DNA from: Rhodocyclaceae bacterium
GTDB lineage: Bacteria > Pseudomonadota > Gammaproteobacteria > Burkholderiales > Rhodocyclaceae
DNA: 39,809 nt
NCBI GenBank assembly: GCA_030680085.1
Contig: JAUXWU010000118.1
Location: 1 to 39,809, forward strand
Reading direction: 5' to 3'
Shown here: one piece after another, positions 1-8,658 of the stretch
How the letters are laid out: each line of letters opens with the position of its first letter
Position numbering within the stretch: the first letter of the stretch is position 1
Program-made: the position numbers and the translations under genes
The notes under the pieces: generated by a model
What the model saw: only the letters and a program-made list of their open reading frames with translations
Databases searched by the model: none
What the model was told of the DNA's origin: nothing

Positions 1-1261
1 GCGCGCCCTGCGTCGTCGCGCGCTTCCAGAAGATGCCCGCCACCAGCGGCACGAAGGCCCCAGCCATGGTCCCCTTGTAGGCGCTTTCGACCATGCCGAA
101 AATCGTCGCTTTGGAGTTGAGCGCATACACCAGCACCACGCAGGTGAAGCAGACCAGCGTGACGCGCATCACGAGCAGGAAGCGGTGGTCGCCCATCCGC
201 GGGTAGAAGCCCTTGATGATGTTTTCGGCAAAGGTGACTGAAGGGGCAAGCAAGGTGGCCGACGAACAGCTCATGATCGCGGAGAGCACCGCGCCGAAGA
301 AAATCACCTGCGCGAACAGCGGTGTGTGCTGCAGAACGAGTGTCGGCAGCACGAGCTGCGAATCCTCCTCAATTAACTTGCCAAACAACACCGGGTCGAT
401 GAGGGTGGCCGAGTAGGCGATGAACATCGGCACAAAGGTGAAGCAGAAATAGATCGAGGCGCCGATGATCGAGCCCCACAGGGCGATCCGCGCGCTTTTC
501 GCCGAGGTGATGCGCTGGAACACGTCCTGCTGCGGCACCGAGCCGAGCATCATGGTGAGCCAGGCGCCGAGGAAGGCGACCCATTTCCACGGATCGGCCG
601 CAGGGAAGAAGTCGAGCTTGCCGGCCAGCGCGGCATGGTCGATGACCGCGGGCGCGCCGCCCTCGACCTTGCCGCCGATGAGGATGGCGATGAAGAGCAG
701 TCCGCCCATCGACACGGCCATCTGCACAAAGTCGAGAATCGCCACCGAGAACATGCCGCCGAAGGTGGTGTAGGAGAGCACGATCGCCGCGCCGAGGATC
801 ATGCCGGTGTCCTGGCTGATCGCGCCATCGGTGACGACGAAAAAGATCAGGCCGAGCGCCTTGATCTGCGCCGCCACCCAGCCGAGGTAGGCGGAGACGA
901 TGCACAGCGTGGTGAGCACCTCGACCGTGCGGTTGTAGCGCATGCGATAGAAGTCGCCCAGCGTCAGGATGTTGAGCTTGTAGAGATAGCGCGAAAACAG
1001 CACGCTGGCAATCACCAGGCACAGCGCCGCGCCGAACGGGTCGGCCACGACGCCGCCGAGACCTTCCTTGACGAAAGTCGCCGAGACGCCGAACACCGCT
1101 TCCGCGCCAAACCAGGTGGCGAACACAGTGGCGCTGACGACCGGCAGCGGCAGCGACCGACCGGCGACGGCGAAGTCCTTGGCGCTGTGCACGCGGGTCG
1201 CGGCGAACAGGCCGATGCCGACCGAGACCATCAGGTAGAGGATGACGAACCACAAGAGCAT
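1..1261 (-). CDS. Sodium:solute symporter (SSF) family protein, truncated by the window edge
   Basis: Manual reverse-strand translation from ATG at 1261: MLLWFVILYLMVSVGIGLFAATRVHSAKDFAVAGRSLPLPVVSATVFATWFGAEAVFG..., multi-TM SSF-like, open to base 1. Not in the supplied ORF list. Confidence 0.85.
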   Translation of the reverse strand, partial: MLLWFVILYLMVSVGIGLFAATRVHSAKDFAVAGRSLPLPVVSATVFATWFGAEAVFGVSATFVKEGLGGVVADPFGAALCLVIASVLFSRYLYKLNILTLGDFYRMRYNRTVEVLTTLCIVSAYLGWVAAQIKALGLIFFVVTDGAISQDTGMILGAAIVLSYTTFGGMFSVAILDFVQMAVSMGGLLFIAILIGGKVEGGAPAVIDHAALAGKLDFFPAADPWKWVAFLGAWLTMMLGSVPQQDVFQRITSAKSARIALWGSIIGASIYFCFTFVPMFIAYSATLIDPVLFGKLIEEDSQLVLPTLVLQHTPLFAQVIFFGAVLSAIMSCSSATLLAPSVTFAENIIKGFYPRMGDHRFLLVMRVTLVCFTCVVLVYALNSKATIFGMVESAYKGTMAGAFVPLVAGIFWKRATTQGA

Positions 1262-1346
1262 GACCGACCTCGTTAAATTGCCGCAATCGGGGCGGAATTA
1301 TCGCATTTCGACGTGGTGTGACCGATGTCAGATTCCAAGGCAGATT

Positions 1347-1841
1347 TCATGCCTTGGGATATGTGGGTAATGGTATGCGCTGTGGTACGTCATCTATCAA
1401 CTCGTCTTCATCTTCAATATCCATTAAATTTTCAGGGAACACGCGGCTCATTTCCGCTTCAATTTCTTCCTTTGACTTGACGTTCCTGATTGAACATGTT
1501 TGCCTAAAATCGCGAGCCTCTGCAATTTTCGTAAACTCGATTACATACTCGTTATCGTGCGCAAATTCCTCAAGGTCATTCAATGTGACGTTGAAAAACT
1601 CTTTCCTGTTATTTATCAAGTTCAGTCTGTTATATGCGAATTTTTTGTGGAATTTGCTTTCCAGTTCTGGAGCATTTTTGGAATAAATCATGGCGTGTAT
1701 GTCAAACCCAAAAGGTACAGACGCACCACTCAGTTCTCTGACGCGGTCTGAGGGTTCCATCCTTCGTGTCATTCCTATTTTGTAAACGTTATCTCCAAAA
1801 GAGCCAATATTGGAAATTACATAAACGTGCCTCCATTTATG
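1347..1841 (-). pseudogene. C-terminal remnant of a GIY-YIG/T5orf172 (DUF4041-type) protein
   Basis: Reading upstream of the listed ORF gives WRHVYVISNIGSFGDNVYKIGMTRRMEPSDRVRELSGASVPFGFDIHAMIYS..., a GIY-YIG/T5orf172 motif. An in-frame TGA at 1842-1844 removes the N-terminal part. AT-rich relative to its flanks. Confidence 0.7.
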
Positions 1842-1989
1842 TCAATGCCTTGTATCTAATCAATTCCGAAACGACTACCACTAGAAAAACCAGGATGCCG
1901 GACATTTCGGCAACAGGTGCGGTCTGCCATTCGCCATCAGGCAGTGTGAGCGCATAAGGCTTTGCGTTCTTGGGGTGCGCCCCATTCCA

Positions 1990-2109
1990 TTACCCACACC
2001 TCTCGTCTGGCAATAAAGGGTAGCGTCCCCTTTTTGCCGGCCGCCGGTCGCGCTCGGGCAACAGGCGCCGGAGCTGCTCGGGGGAGTAGTCGTCGTAGTT
2101 GTCGGCCAT
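1990..2109 (-). pseudogene. N-terminal stub resembling a DNA methyltransferase (MADNYDDYSPEQLRRLLPERDRRPAKRG...)
   Basis: ATG overlaps the higA stop as ATGA. The first ~28 aa resemble the start of adenine-specific methyltransferases of Mod type (from memory), then the frame runs into unrelated sequence and stops. Confidence 0.4.
2015..2033. repeat. Short hairpin AAAGGG-tagcgtc-CCCTTT
   Basis: Inverted repeat aaagggtagcgtcccctttt at the point where the methyltransferase-like stub loses homology. Confidence 0.5.
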
Positions 2110-2405
2110 CAGGCGGCGAGTGCTGCGTAAGTTTTTGGCAAATGACCGGCGACGCGCTGTTCCGCCAGCCAGAGGTCGCGGCGCGTCTGCATGTCGATCC
2201 ACAACTGCGGGCCATTGCCGAAGAATGCCCCCAAGCGTAGCGCCATCTCGGGCGATACCGCCGACCTTTCGGCCAGAATGCCATGCACCATCTGCCGCGA
2301 CACACCCAGCGCACGCGCGAAGGCCGCCACGGACAACCCCAGCGCCGGCAGGCTATCCTCTCTCAAGATGGCGCCAGGATGGGTCGGGCAGCGTGTCGCG
2401 GTCAT
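2109..2405 (-). CDS. higA: HigA-family antitoxin (HTH)
   Basis: MTATRCPTHPGAILREDSLPALGLSVAAFARALGVSRQMVHGILAERSAVSPEMALRLGAFFGNGPQLWIDMQ: typical HigA/VapI HTH. Confidence 0.9.
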   Translation of the reverse strand: MTATRCPTHPGAILREDSLPALGLSVAAFARALGVSRQMVHGILAERSAVSPEMALRLGAFFGNGPQLWIDMQTRRDLWLAEQRVAGHLPKTYAALAA

Positions 2406-2415
2406 GGTTCGCTCC

Positions 2416-2691
2416 TCAATGATAGTTTTCCAGATCGACGTTGACGGCGTTTTCGCCATCCCAGCCGAAGGTGATGCACCACGGGCCATTCACATGGACG
2501 CTGTAGCGCTGTGGGCTGCCCCGCAAGGGATGAAAGTCGAACCCTGGCACCCGTAACGCCTCCGGTGTCTTGGCCGTCGCGATGGCATCAAGCCGACGCA
2601 AGGCGCGGGACCACAGATCGGGCCTCACCCTGGCTGACTTCCCGGCCCCGACCAGCTCTTGCAAGCCCTTGTGCTTGAAGCTCGAAATCAT
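2416..2691 (-). CDS. higB: HigB/RelE-family toxin
   Basis: MISSFKHKGLQELVGAGKSARVRPDLWSRALRRLDAIATAKTPEALRVPGFDFHPLRGSPQRYSVHVNGPWCITFGWDGENAVNVDLENYH: HigB-like, directly upstream of higA. Confidence 0.92.
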   Translation of the reverse strand: MISSFKHKGLQELVGAGKSARVRPDLWSRALRRLDAIATAKTPEALRVPGFDFHPLRGSPQRYSVHVNGPWCITFGWDGENAVNVDLENYH

Positions 2692-2772
2692 GACCGAAGT
2701 GTAAAGTCATGATTGACGGCTGTCAAACGGATATTTACAGTGCTCCAATCTTCTCTCGCAAGGGGAGAAAAC

Positions 2773-2890
2773 CAGTAGTCTCGCCGCCGGGCCGCCCCAA
2801 GGCGAGACGGCACGCGCCGCCAGGCGCAACCTGCTCCCCAGCATGAACGGGCGCTCCCCGTAACAGACGAGCGCAGCGACAACAAGCGAC
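2773..2890. repeat. Long repeat copy 1 (AGTCTCGCCGCCGGGCCGCCCCAAGGCGAGACGGCACGCG...)
   Basis: The first ~45 nt are identical to 25601 onward; weaker similarity continues through GAGCGCAGCGA. Confidence 0.85.
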
Positions 2891-2913
2891 ATAGTCGCGC
2901 CGTTGCGGCGAAG

Positions 2914-2995
2914 GCTAATGTCGGCGTAGCCGACGTTAAGCCGCGAAGCGGCGGCCGTAGGCAAAAAAACCGTCACCCCTCCCGCAAGGGAGGGG
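2914..2995. repeat. Array of three hairpins downstream of ntrC
   Basis: GCTAATGTCGGC-gta-GCCGACGTTAAGC (2914-2941), GCCGC-gaa-GCGGC (2940-2952), CCCCTCCC-gcaa-GGGAGGGG (2976-2995). Confidence 0.8.
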
Positions 2996-4397
2996 CCGGG
3001 GGAGGGCGGGCCTCAACAGCCTCAATTTCCTGAATCTTCCGGGTGATCGTGTTGCGGCCGATGCCCAGCAATTGCGCCGCTTCGATGCGGCGGCCGCCGG
3101 TGGCTTTGAGCGTGCAGCGGATCAGTGTTGATTCAAAAGCCAGGCTCAGGTTTGCCCACACGCTGCCGGGCTGCCTGGCCAGCAGCTCATCCACCGTTGC
3201 CGCCAGGAGCGTCTGCCAATCGGCCGCACCGGGTGCGGTGCTGATATCGCGCATTTCGGCCGGCAGGTCGTCAATCTCGATTTGCTGCCCGGGCGCCATC
3301 ACGGTCAGCCAGTGACAAAGATTTTCGAGTTGGCGGACGTTGCCCGGCCAGGGCGCGGCTTGCAGGAATTTGAGCGCGCCCTCGGTCAGGCGCTTGGCTT
3401 CGACGCCGAGTTGTTGCGCGCTGCTCGCGAGGAAATGCCGGGCCAGCGCCGGAATATCTTCGCGCCGTTCCCGCAGCGGCGGCAGGCGCAGGCGGATGAC
3501 GTTGAGGCGATGAAACAGGTCTTCGCGGAACAGGCCATCCTTGACGCGCTGTTCGAGATTCTGGTGGGTCGCGGTGATGACGCGCGCATTGCTGCGCAGG
3601 GGCTCCCGGCCGCCGACGCGATAGAACTGGCCGTCGGAGAGCACGCGCAGCAGGCGGGTTTGCAGTTCGGCGGGCATGTCGCCGATCTCGTCGAGAAACA
3701 GCGTGCCGCCGGCGGCCTCTTCGAAGCGGCCGCGCCGCTGCGCGGCGGCCCCGGTAAAGGCGCCCTTTTCATGGCCAAACAGTTCGGATTCGAGCAGGTC
3801 GCGCGGGATGGCCGCCGTATTGAGGGCGATGAAGGGCCCGTCCCTGCGGGGACTGTGGCGATGCAGCGCACGCGCCACCAGTTCCTTGCCGGTGCCGGAT
3901 TCGCCGTTGATCAGCACCGTCGCATGGGATTGGGCCAGGCGACCGATGGCCCGAAACACCTCCTGCATCGCCGGGGCCTGCCCGAGAATTTCTGGCGCAA
4001 CGGGTTCGACGGCCGGCGCACCAGATTGGGGCGCAACCTGCTCCAGCGCGCGGCGAACCAGGGCGACGGCCTGATCGATGTCGAAAGACTTGGGCAGGTA
4101 TTCGAAGGCGCCGCCCTGAAAGGCCGCCACGGCGGAATCGAGGTCGGAATAGGCGGTCATGATGATGACCGGCAGATCCGGGTGGGCTTGTTTCACCTGA
4201 CGCAAGAGATCAAGTCCGCTCGCGCCGGGCATGCGAATGTCGGAGACCAGCACACGCGGCGCTGCCCCCGCGCCGAGTTTCGCCAGCGCCTCGTCGGCGG
4301 AAGCGAAGCTGACGCAATCAATGTTTTCGCGCGCCAGCGCTTTTTCGAGCACCCAGCGAATCGAACGGTCGTCGTCGACGATCCAGACGTCGGTCAT
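2973..4397 (-). CDS. ntrC: Nitrogen regulation response regulator NtrC
   Basis: Receiver, sigma-54 AAA+ (GESGTGKE, GAFTGA) and Fis HTH; directly downstream of ntrB. Confidence 0.96.
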   Translation of the reverse strand: MTDVWIVDDDRSIRWVLEKALARENIDCVSFASADEALAKLGAGAAPRVLVSDIRMPGASGLDLLRQVKQAHPDLPVIIMTAYSDLDSAVAAFQGGAFEYLPKSFDIDQAVALVRRALEQVAPQSGAPAVEPVAPEILGQAPAMQEVFRAIGRLAQSHATVLINGESGTGKELVARALHRHSPRRDGPFIALNTAAIPRDLLESELFGHEKGAFTGAAAQRRGRFEEAAGGTLFLDEIGDMPAELQTRLLRVLSDGQFYRVGGREPLRSNARVITATHQNLEQRVKDGLFREDLFHRLNVIRLRLPPLRERREDIPALARHFLASSAQQLGVEAKRLTEGALKFLQAAPWPGNVRQLENLCHWLTVMAPGQQIEIDDLPAEMRDISTAPGAADWQTLLAATVDELLARQPGSVWANLSLAFESTLIRCTLKATGGRRIEAAQLLGIGRNTITRKIQEIEAVEARPPPAPPLREG

Positions 4398-5500
4398 GCG
4401 GACTTACCCCTTTCATTATTTAGCGGCAGGCGCAGGGTGAAGCAGGTGCGACCGGGCGCCGACTCGGCTTCGATGCTGCCATGATGGTGCTGAACGAAGC
4501 TTTGTGCCAGCGCCAGCCCGAGCCCGGTGCCACCCTGCCTTCCCGAAACGAGCGGGTAGAAAATCCGGTCGCGGATTTCTTCGGGGATGCCGGGGCCGTT
4601 GTCGATGATTTGCAATTCCAGCGCCAGCCGGTAGCGTTTTTTGGCCAGCGTGACCTGACGGATCGCCCGGGTGCGGGTGATGATTTCTCCCGCGCCGTTC
4701 ATTGCCTGCGCGGCATTGCGCAGGATGTTGAGCAGGGCCTGAATCAATTGTTCGCGGTCGCCGGTGAGGTCGGGCAGCGAGGTGTCGTAGTCGCGCCGCA
4801 CGCGCACGCCGGGAAATTCGGCGTGGATCAGCCGCCGCACGCGTTCGAGGATTTCGTGGATGCTGATTTGCGTCGGCTGCATGGCGCGATGCGATGACAG
4901 CAGCCGGTGCAGCAGGTCCTGCAGCCGGTCGGCTTCGTGGATGATGACATCGGTGTACTCGCGGAGCGCCGCCGCGTTTTCCATGCCCGCCAGTTCGCGG
5001 TCGAGCAGTTGCGCCGAACCGCGGATGCCGCCGAGCGGGTTTTTGATCTCGTGCGCCAGGTTGCGGATCAGTTCCTGGGTGGCGCGTTGCTGCACGGCCT
5101 CCTGCTCTTCGCGCACCACGCGCAACTGCTGGTCGATGGGGCGAAATTCCAATAGCAGGCTGGCCGCGCCGGCCTCGATGGGACTGACGGTGCAGTCGAG
5201 GTGGAGCGGCTCGGTACTCATTTCGCCATGCTCACGCGCTACAACGATGTCGTGGCCGGTGTAGCTCCACTGGTTGGCGAGTGCGTTTTCGAGCGCGGCG
5301 ATCAGCGTCGACGGCGTGCCCAACAGTTGTGCCAACGGCTGGCCGAGGCAGGCGCGCTGGCTGACGGCGAAGAGGTTTTCGGCGGCAGGATTGCAGTGGC
5401 GAATCCGCAACTGGCCGTCCAGCAGGAGCACTGCGGAGGACAGCAGATCAAGCCCGGCGAATGCCGGGTCGGCTGGGCTGGGGTGGGTCTGGACGTTCAT
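4394..5500 (-). CDS. ntrB: Nitrogen regulation sensor kinase NtrB
   Basis: PAS plus HisKA (NLAHEIKNPLGGIRGSAQLL) plus HATPase; coupled to ntrC. Confidence 0.95.
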   Translation of the reverse strand: MNVQTHPSPADPAFAGLDLLSSAVLLLDGQLRIRHCNPAAENLFAVSQRACLGQPLAQLLGTPSTLIAALENALANQWSYTGHDIVVAREHGEMSTEPLHLDCTVSPIEAGAASLLLEFRPIDQQLRVVREEQEAVQQRATQELIRNLAHEIKNPLGGIRGSAQLLDRELAGMENAAALREYTDVIIHEADRLQDLLHRLLSSHRAMQPTQISIHEILERVRRLIHAEFPGVRVRRDYDTSLPDLTGDREQLIQALLNILRNAAQAMNGAGEIITRTRAIRQVTLAKKRYRLALELQIIDNGPGIPEEIRDRIFYPLVSGRQGGTGLGLALAQSFVQHHHGSIEAESAPGRTCFTLRLPLNNERGKSA

Positions 5501-5532
5501 GGCAAAACCAGTCGCAAGAACCGCGCCAGACT

Positions 5533-6015
5533 TTATCTTAAGTTGCCGATTTCCCTGCGAATCGACTCGATGTTGCGCTCGTGGAGCTGCGCTTTGTCGC
5601 GGAAGGACTGGATGCGCGCCTCGCGCTTGCCGCCCTGGATGCCGCCGCCGGCGATGCGCTCTTCGGGCAGGATGAGGTTTTCCTGTTCGGCCAGCGTTTT
5701 CTTCGCCGCGTCGAGATTTCTTTGCTCGTTCGCCAGTTCCTGCTCAAGGATAGCGCGGCGGTCGCTGTCGCGGGCCTTTTGCTGCTCGCCGCCGACACGC
5801 GGGAAGTCGCTGGGCGTGGCCTGGCGCGGTTTTTGCGTCGGCGGGCTGAAGGTCGACACCGGCTTGTCCTGCGCGATGATCTCGCAGCTTTTGGCGCCCG
5901 TCACCTTCTGGTTGGTGTAGGTCATGCGTCCATCGGCGCCCTCGCACTTGTAGAGCGTGTTGGCTTGGGCGGCAGACGTGCCGAGCAATACAAGCAGCAG
6001 GATGCGTTTTCTCAT
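5533..6015 (-). CDS. DUF4124 domain-containing periplasmic protein
   Basis: Signal peptide plus TLYKCEGADGRMTYTNQKVTGAKSCEII. Confidence 0.85.
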   Translation of the reverse strand: MRKRILLLVLLGTSAAQANTLYKCEGADGRMTYTNQKVTGAKSCEIIAQDKPVSTFSPPTQKPRQATPSDFPRVGGEQQKARDSDRRAILEQELANEQRNLDAAKKTLAEQENLILPEERIAGGGIQGGKREARIQSFRDKAQLHERNIESIRREIGNLR

Positions 6016-6054
6016 GGCGGGCAGTGTATGCGAATCGGTCGGGGAATGGACAAG

Positions 6055-6083
6055 AAAAAAGGACGGGCGCCCCGTCCTTTTTT
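6055..6083. terminator. Intrinsic terminator downstream of glnA
   Basis: AAAAAAGGACGGG-cgc-CCCGTCCTTTTTT; flanking A and T tracts make it bidirectional. Confidence 0.9.
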
Positions 6084-6100
6084 CCGGCTTGCGCCGACGT

Positions 6101-7519
6101 TCAGATAGAGAAGTACATGTCGTATTCGACCGGGTGGGTCGTCATGCGGTAGCGCTGGACTTCCTCCATCTTCAGCTCGATGAAGGCATCGATGAAGTCG
6201 TTGGAGAACACGCCGCCACGGGTGAGGAACTCGCGGTCCTTGTCCAGATACTCCAGCGCCTGGTCGAGGCTGGAGCAGACGGTCGGGATCTTGGCATCCT
6301 CTTCCGGCGGCAGGTCGTAGAGGTTCTTGTCGGCCGGTTCGCCCGGATGGATTTTGTTTTGCACGCCGTCCAGGCCGGCCATCATCATGGCGGTGAAGGC
6401 CAGTTAGGGGTTGGCACCCGGATCCGGGAAGCGCACTTCGTTGCGGCGCGCCTTGTCCGAATGCACGTAGGGAACGCGGATCGAGGCGGAACGGTTGCGC
6501 GCCGAATAGGCCAGCTTGACGGGGGCCTCGAAGCCGGGCACCAGGCGCTTGTAGCTGTTGGTGCCGGGGTTGGTGATGGCGTTCAACGCGCGGGCGTGCT
6601 TGATGATGCCGCCGATGTAGTAGAGCGCGAAATCGCTGAGACCCGCATAACCGTTGCCGGCGAACAGGTTCTTGCCGTCCTTCCAGATCGACTGGTGCAC
6701 ATGCATGCCGGAGCCGTTGTCGCCGACGATCGGCTTGGGCATGAAGGTTGCCGTTTTCCCGTAGGAGTGGGCGACGTTATGCACGATGTATTTCAGCACC
6801 TGGGTCTGGTCGGCGCGGCGCACCAGGGTGTTGAAGACGGTGCCGATCTCGCACTGGCCGGCGGTGGCGACTTCGTGGTGATGGACTTCGACCGGGCAGC
6901 CGCAGGCTTCGAGCGCCAGGCACATGGCGGAGCGGATGTCGTGGAGGCTGTCGACCGGCGGCACGGGGAAATAGCCGCCCTTGACGGTGGGCCGGTGGCC
7001 GGTGTTGCCGCCATCGAATTTATCCCCGGTCGCCCAGGCGGCTTCTTCCGAAAACACCTTGCAGTAGGAGCCGGACATGTCGATTTTCCATTCGACGCTG
7101 TCGAAGATGAAGAACTCGGGCTCGGGGCCGAAGTAGGCGGTGTCGCCCAGGCCGGAAGCCTTCAGATAGGCCTCGGCGCGCTTGGCGATGGAGCGCGGGT
7201 CGCGGTCATAGCCCTTGCCATCGGCCGGCTCGACCACGTCGCAGGTGATGACCAGCGTGGTCTCGTCCATGAATGGGTCGATGTAGGCGGTGGCGGGGTC
7301 GGGCATCAACTGCATGTCCGACGCTTGAATGCCTTTCCAGCCGGCGATCGAGGAGCCGTCGAAGGCATGGCCGTCCTCGAATTTTTCAAGGCCGAAGGCG
7401 GAGACCGGCACGCTGACGTGCTGTTCCTTGCCGCGGGTGTCGGTGAAGCGGAAATCGACGAAACGGACTTCCTTTTCCTGAACCATCTGGATGATGTCTT
7501 GGGGTGTCATGGGGGTCAT
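6101..7519 (-). pseudogene. glnA: Glutamine synthetase type I, full-length frame interrupted by one in-frame TAA at 6404-6406
   Basis: 7519-6404 (371 aa, ends [12 protein letters not shown]) and 6403-6101 ([36 protein letters not shown]...) are the same frame (473 codons), split only by TAA where Tyr is expected. Confidence 0.93.
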
Positions 7520-7575
7520 GGGGTGAGCTCCTGGAGGGTGTCTGAAAGAATGCGGAATTAAACGTGGATAAACCT

Positions 7576-7591
7576 AGCAGCAAACGTGCCA
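7576..7591 (-). promoter_or_regulatory. Sigma-54 promoter of glnA (TGGCACGTTTGCTGCT)
   Basis: GG-N10-GC with near-consensus -24 (TGGCACG) and -12 (CTGCT) elements. Confidence 0.85.
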
Positions 7592-7653
7592 GGACGGAAT
7601 GTGGCGCAGGTAATTGTCCCATAAGGCAAAGCGCCGGAAACCTCCGCCCGTAT

Positions 7654-7670
7654 CGCACCGCGATGGTGCG
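7654..7670. promoter_or_regulatory. NtrC-binding-site-like palindrome (CGCACCGCGATGGTGCG)
   Basis: Close to TGCACCA-N3-TGGTGCA; upstream of the glnA sigma-54 promoter. Confidence 0.75.
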
Positions 7671-7684
7671 TATCTGCCGCAGAG

Positions 7685-7701
7685 CGCACCATTATTGTGC
7701 A
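7685..7701. promoter_or_regulatory. NtrC-binding-site-like palindrome (CGCACCATTATTGTGCA)
   Basis: Close to the NtrC consensus; 31 bp (about 3 helical turns) from the other site; overlaps the stop codon of the CDF gene. Confidence 0.8.
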
Positions 7702-8609
7702 TCGTTTTCTGCATCGAGGTGAATCAGCACATCGAGCACTTCGGGGTGCGCCGCCAGCACCCGGTGGCGGGCCGCCTCGCCGATGTCGTGGCCTGCGGCC
7801 ACCGTGATGCGGCCATCCACCTGGATATGCACATCGACGAGCACCTGGTGCGCCATGCGGCGCGTGCGCAATTCATGCAGGTCGATCACGCCGGGCGTGG
7901 CGGCGAGCGTGGCGCGAATGCGCGCCACCTCGTCGGCCGCCAGGCCGGTGTCGACCAGTTCGCGCATCGCTTCCAAGGCGAACCCCCCGCCCGCCTTGAT
8001 GATCATGCCGCCGACGATGATGGCCGCCGCGCTATCGGCGACGGGGAAGCCGAGCAGCGCACCGCCGACGCCAGCCGCCACCACCAGCGAGGACAGCGCA
8101 TCGGCGCGGGCATGCCAGGCATTGGCGATCAGCATCGGCGAGCGCAGGCGTTCGGCCACCTTGCGCATGTAGCGGAACAGGCCTTCCTTGGCCGCCAGCG
8201 TGAAGAGCGCCGCCCAGATTGCCGCGACACCCACGGCGGGCAGGGCATCCAGATTCTGCAGCCGACCGGCGGCCGAGATCAGGATGCCGGCGCCCGTCAC
8301 CATCAACAACAGCCCGAGCACCAGCGAGGCGGCGGTCTCGTAGCGACCATGGCCATAGGGATGCTCGTCGTCGGCCGCTTCTGCGCCCTTGCGGTTGGCC
8401 CAGAGCACAAAGGCATCGGCGAAGATATCCGAGAGCGTGTGCATCGCGTCGGCCACCAGCGCCATCGAATGGGCCAGGAAGCCGACCACGATCTGCATGG
8501 CCGTCAGCACCACATTCACCGCCACGCTCACCCAGGTAATGCGCTGCCCTTCGCGGAAGCGCTGCGGGTCGACCCGGATGGCAGGGGGAGGCGTGTCGTG
8601 CTGGTGCAT
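7692..8609 (-). CDS. Cation diffusion facilitator (FieF/CzcD-like) transporter
   Basis: MALVADAMHTLSDIFADAFVLWANRKGAEAADDEHPYGHGRYETAASL: CDF signature. Confidence 0.92.
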   Translation of the reverse strand: MHQHDTPPPAIRVDPQRFREGQRITWVSVAVNVVLTAMQIVVGFLAHSMALVADAMHTLSDIFADAFVLWANRKGAEAADDEHPYGHGRYETAASLVLGLLLMVTGAGILISAAGRLQNLDALPAVGVAAIWAALFTLAAKEGLFRYMRKVAERLRSPMLIANAWHARADALSSLVVAAGVGGALLGFPVADSAAAIIVGGMIIKAGGGFALEAMRELVDTGLAADEVARIRATLAATPGVIDLHELRTRRMAHQVLVDVHIQVDGRITVAAGHDIGEAARHRVLAAHPEVLDVLIHLDAENDAQ

Positions 8610-8658
8610 GGGTAAATCGCTATACTCGTTGGCCGCCAAAATTTGGATTCTACCGCCC

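Noticed and set aside
369-1286. 305-aa minus-strand ORF listed at the left edge
   Set aside because: Arg-rich wrong frame; the SSF symporter is encoded in another minus-strand frame (1-1261).
3282-4484. 400-aa plus-strand ORF opposite ntrC
   Set aside because: Shadow ORF; the opposite strand encodes NtrC with all motifs.
6101-6388. Separate gene for the C-terminal GS piece
   Set aside because: It is just the continuation of glnA after the TAA, with the Met run being native GS sequence and no evident ribosome-binding site.
6404-6406. Recoding of the glnA stop as selenocysteine or pyrrolysine, or a programmed frameshift
   Set aside because: Sec uses TGA and Pyl uses TAG, while this is TAA; the two halves are in the same frame, so no frameshift is needed.
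5957-7561. 534-aa plus-strand ORF opposite glnA
   Set aside because: Antisense shadow ORF of a high-GC conserved gene; composition is low-complexity Gly/Ala/Val/Asp-rich and the minus strand clearly encodes GS.
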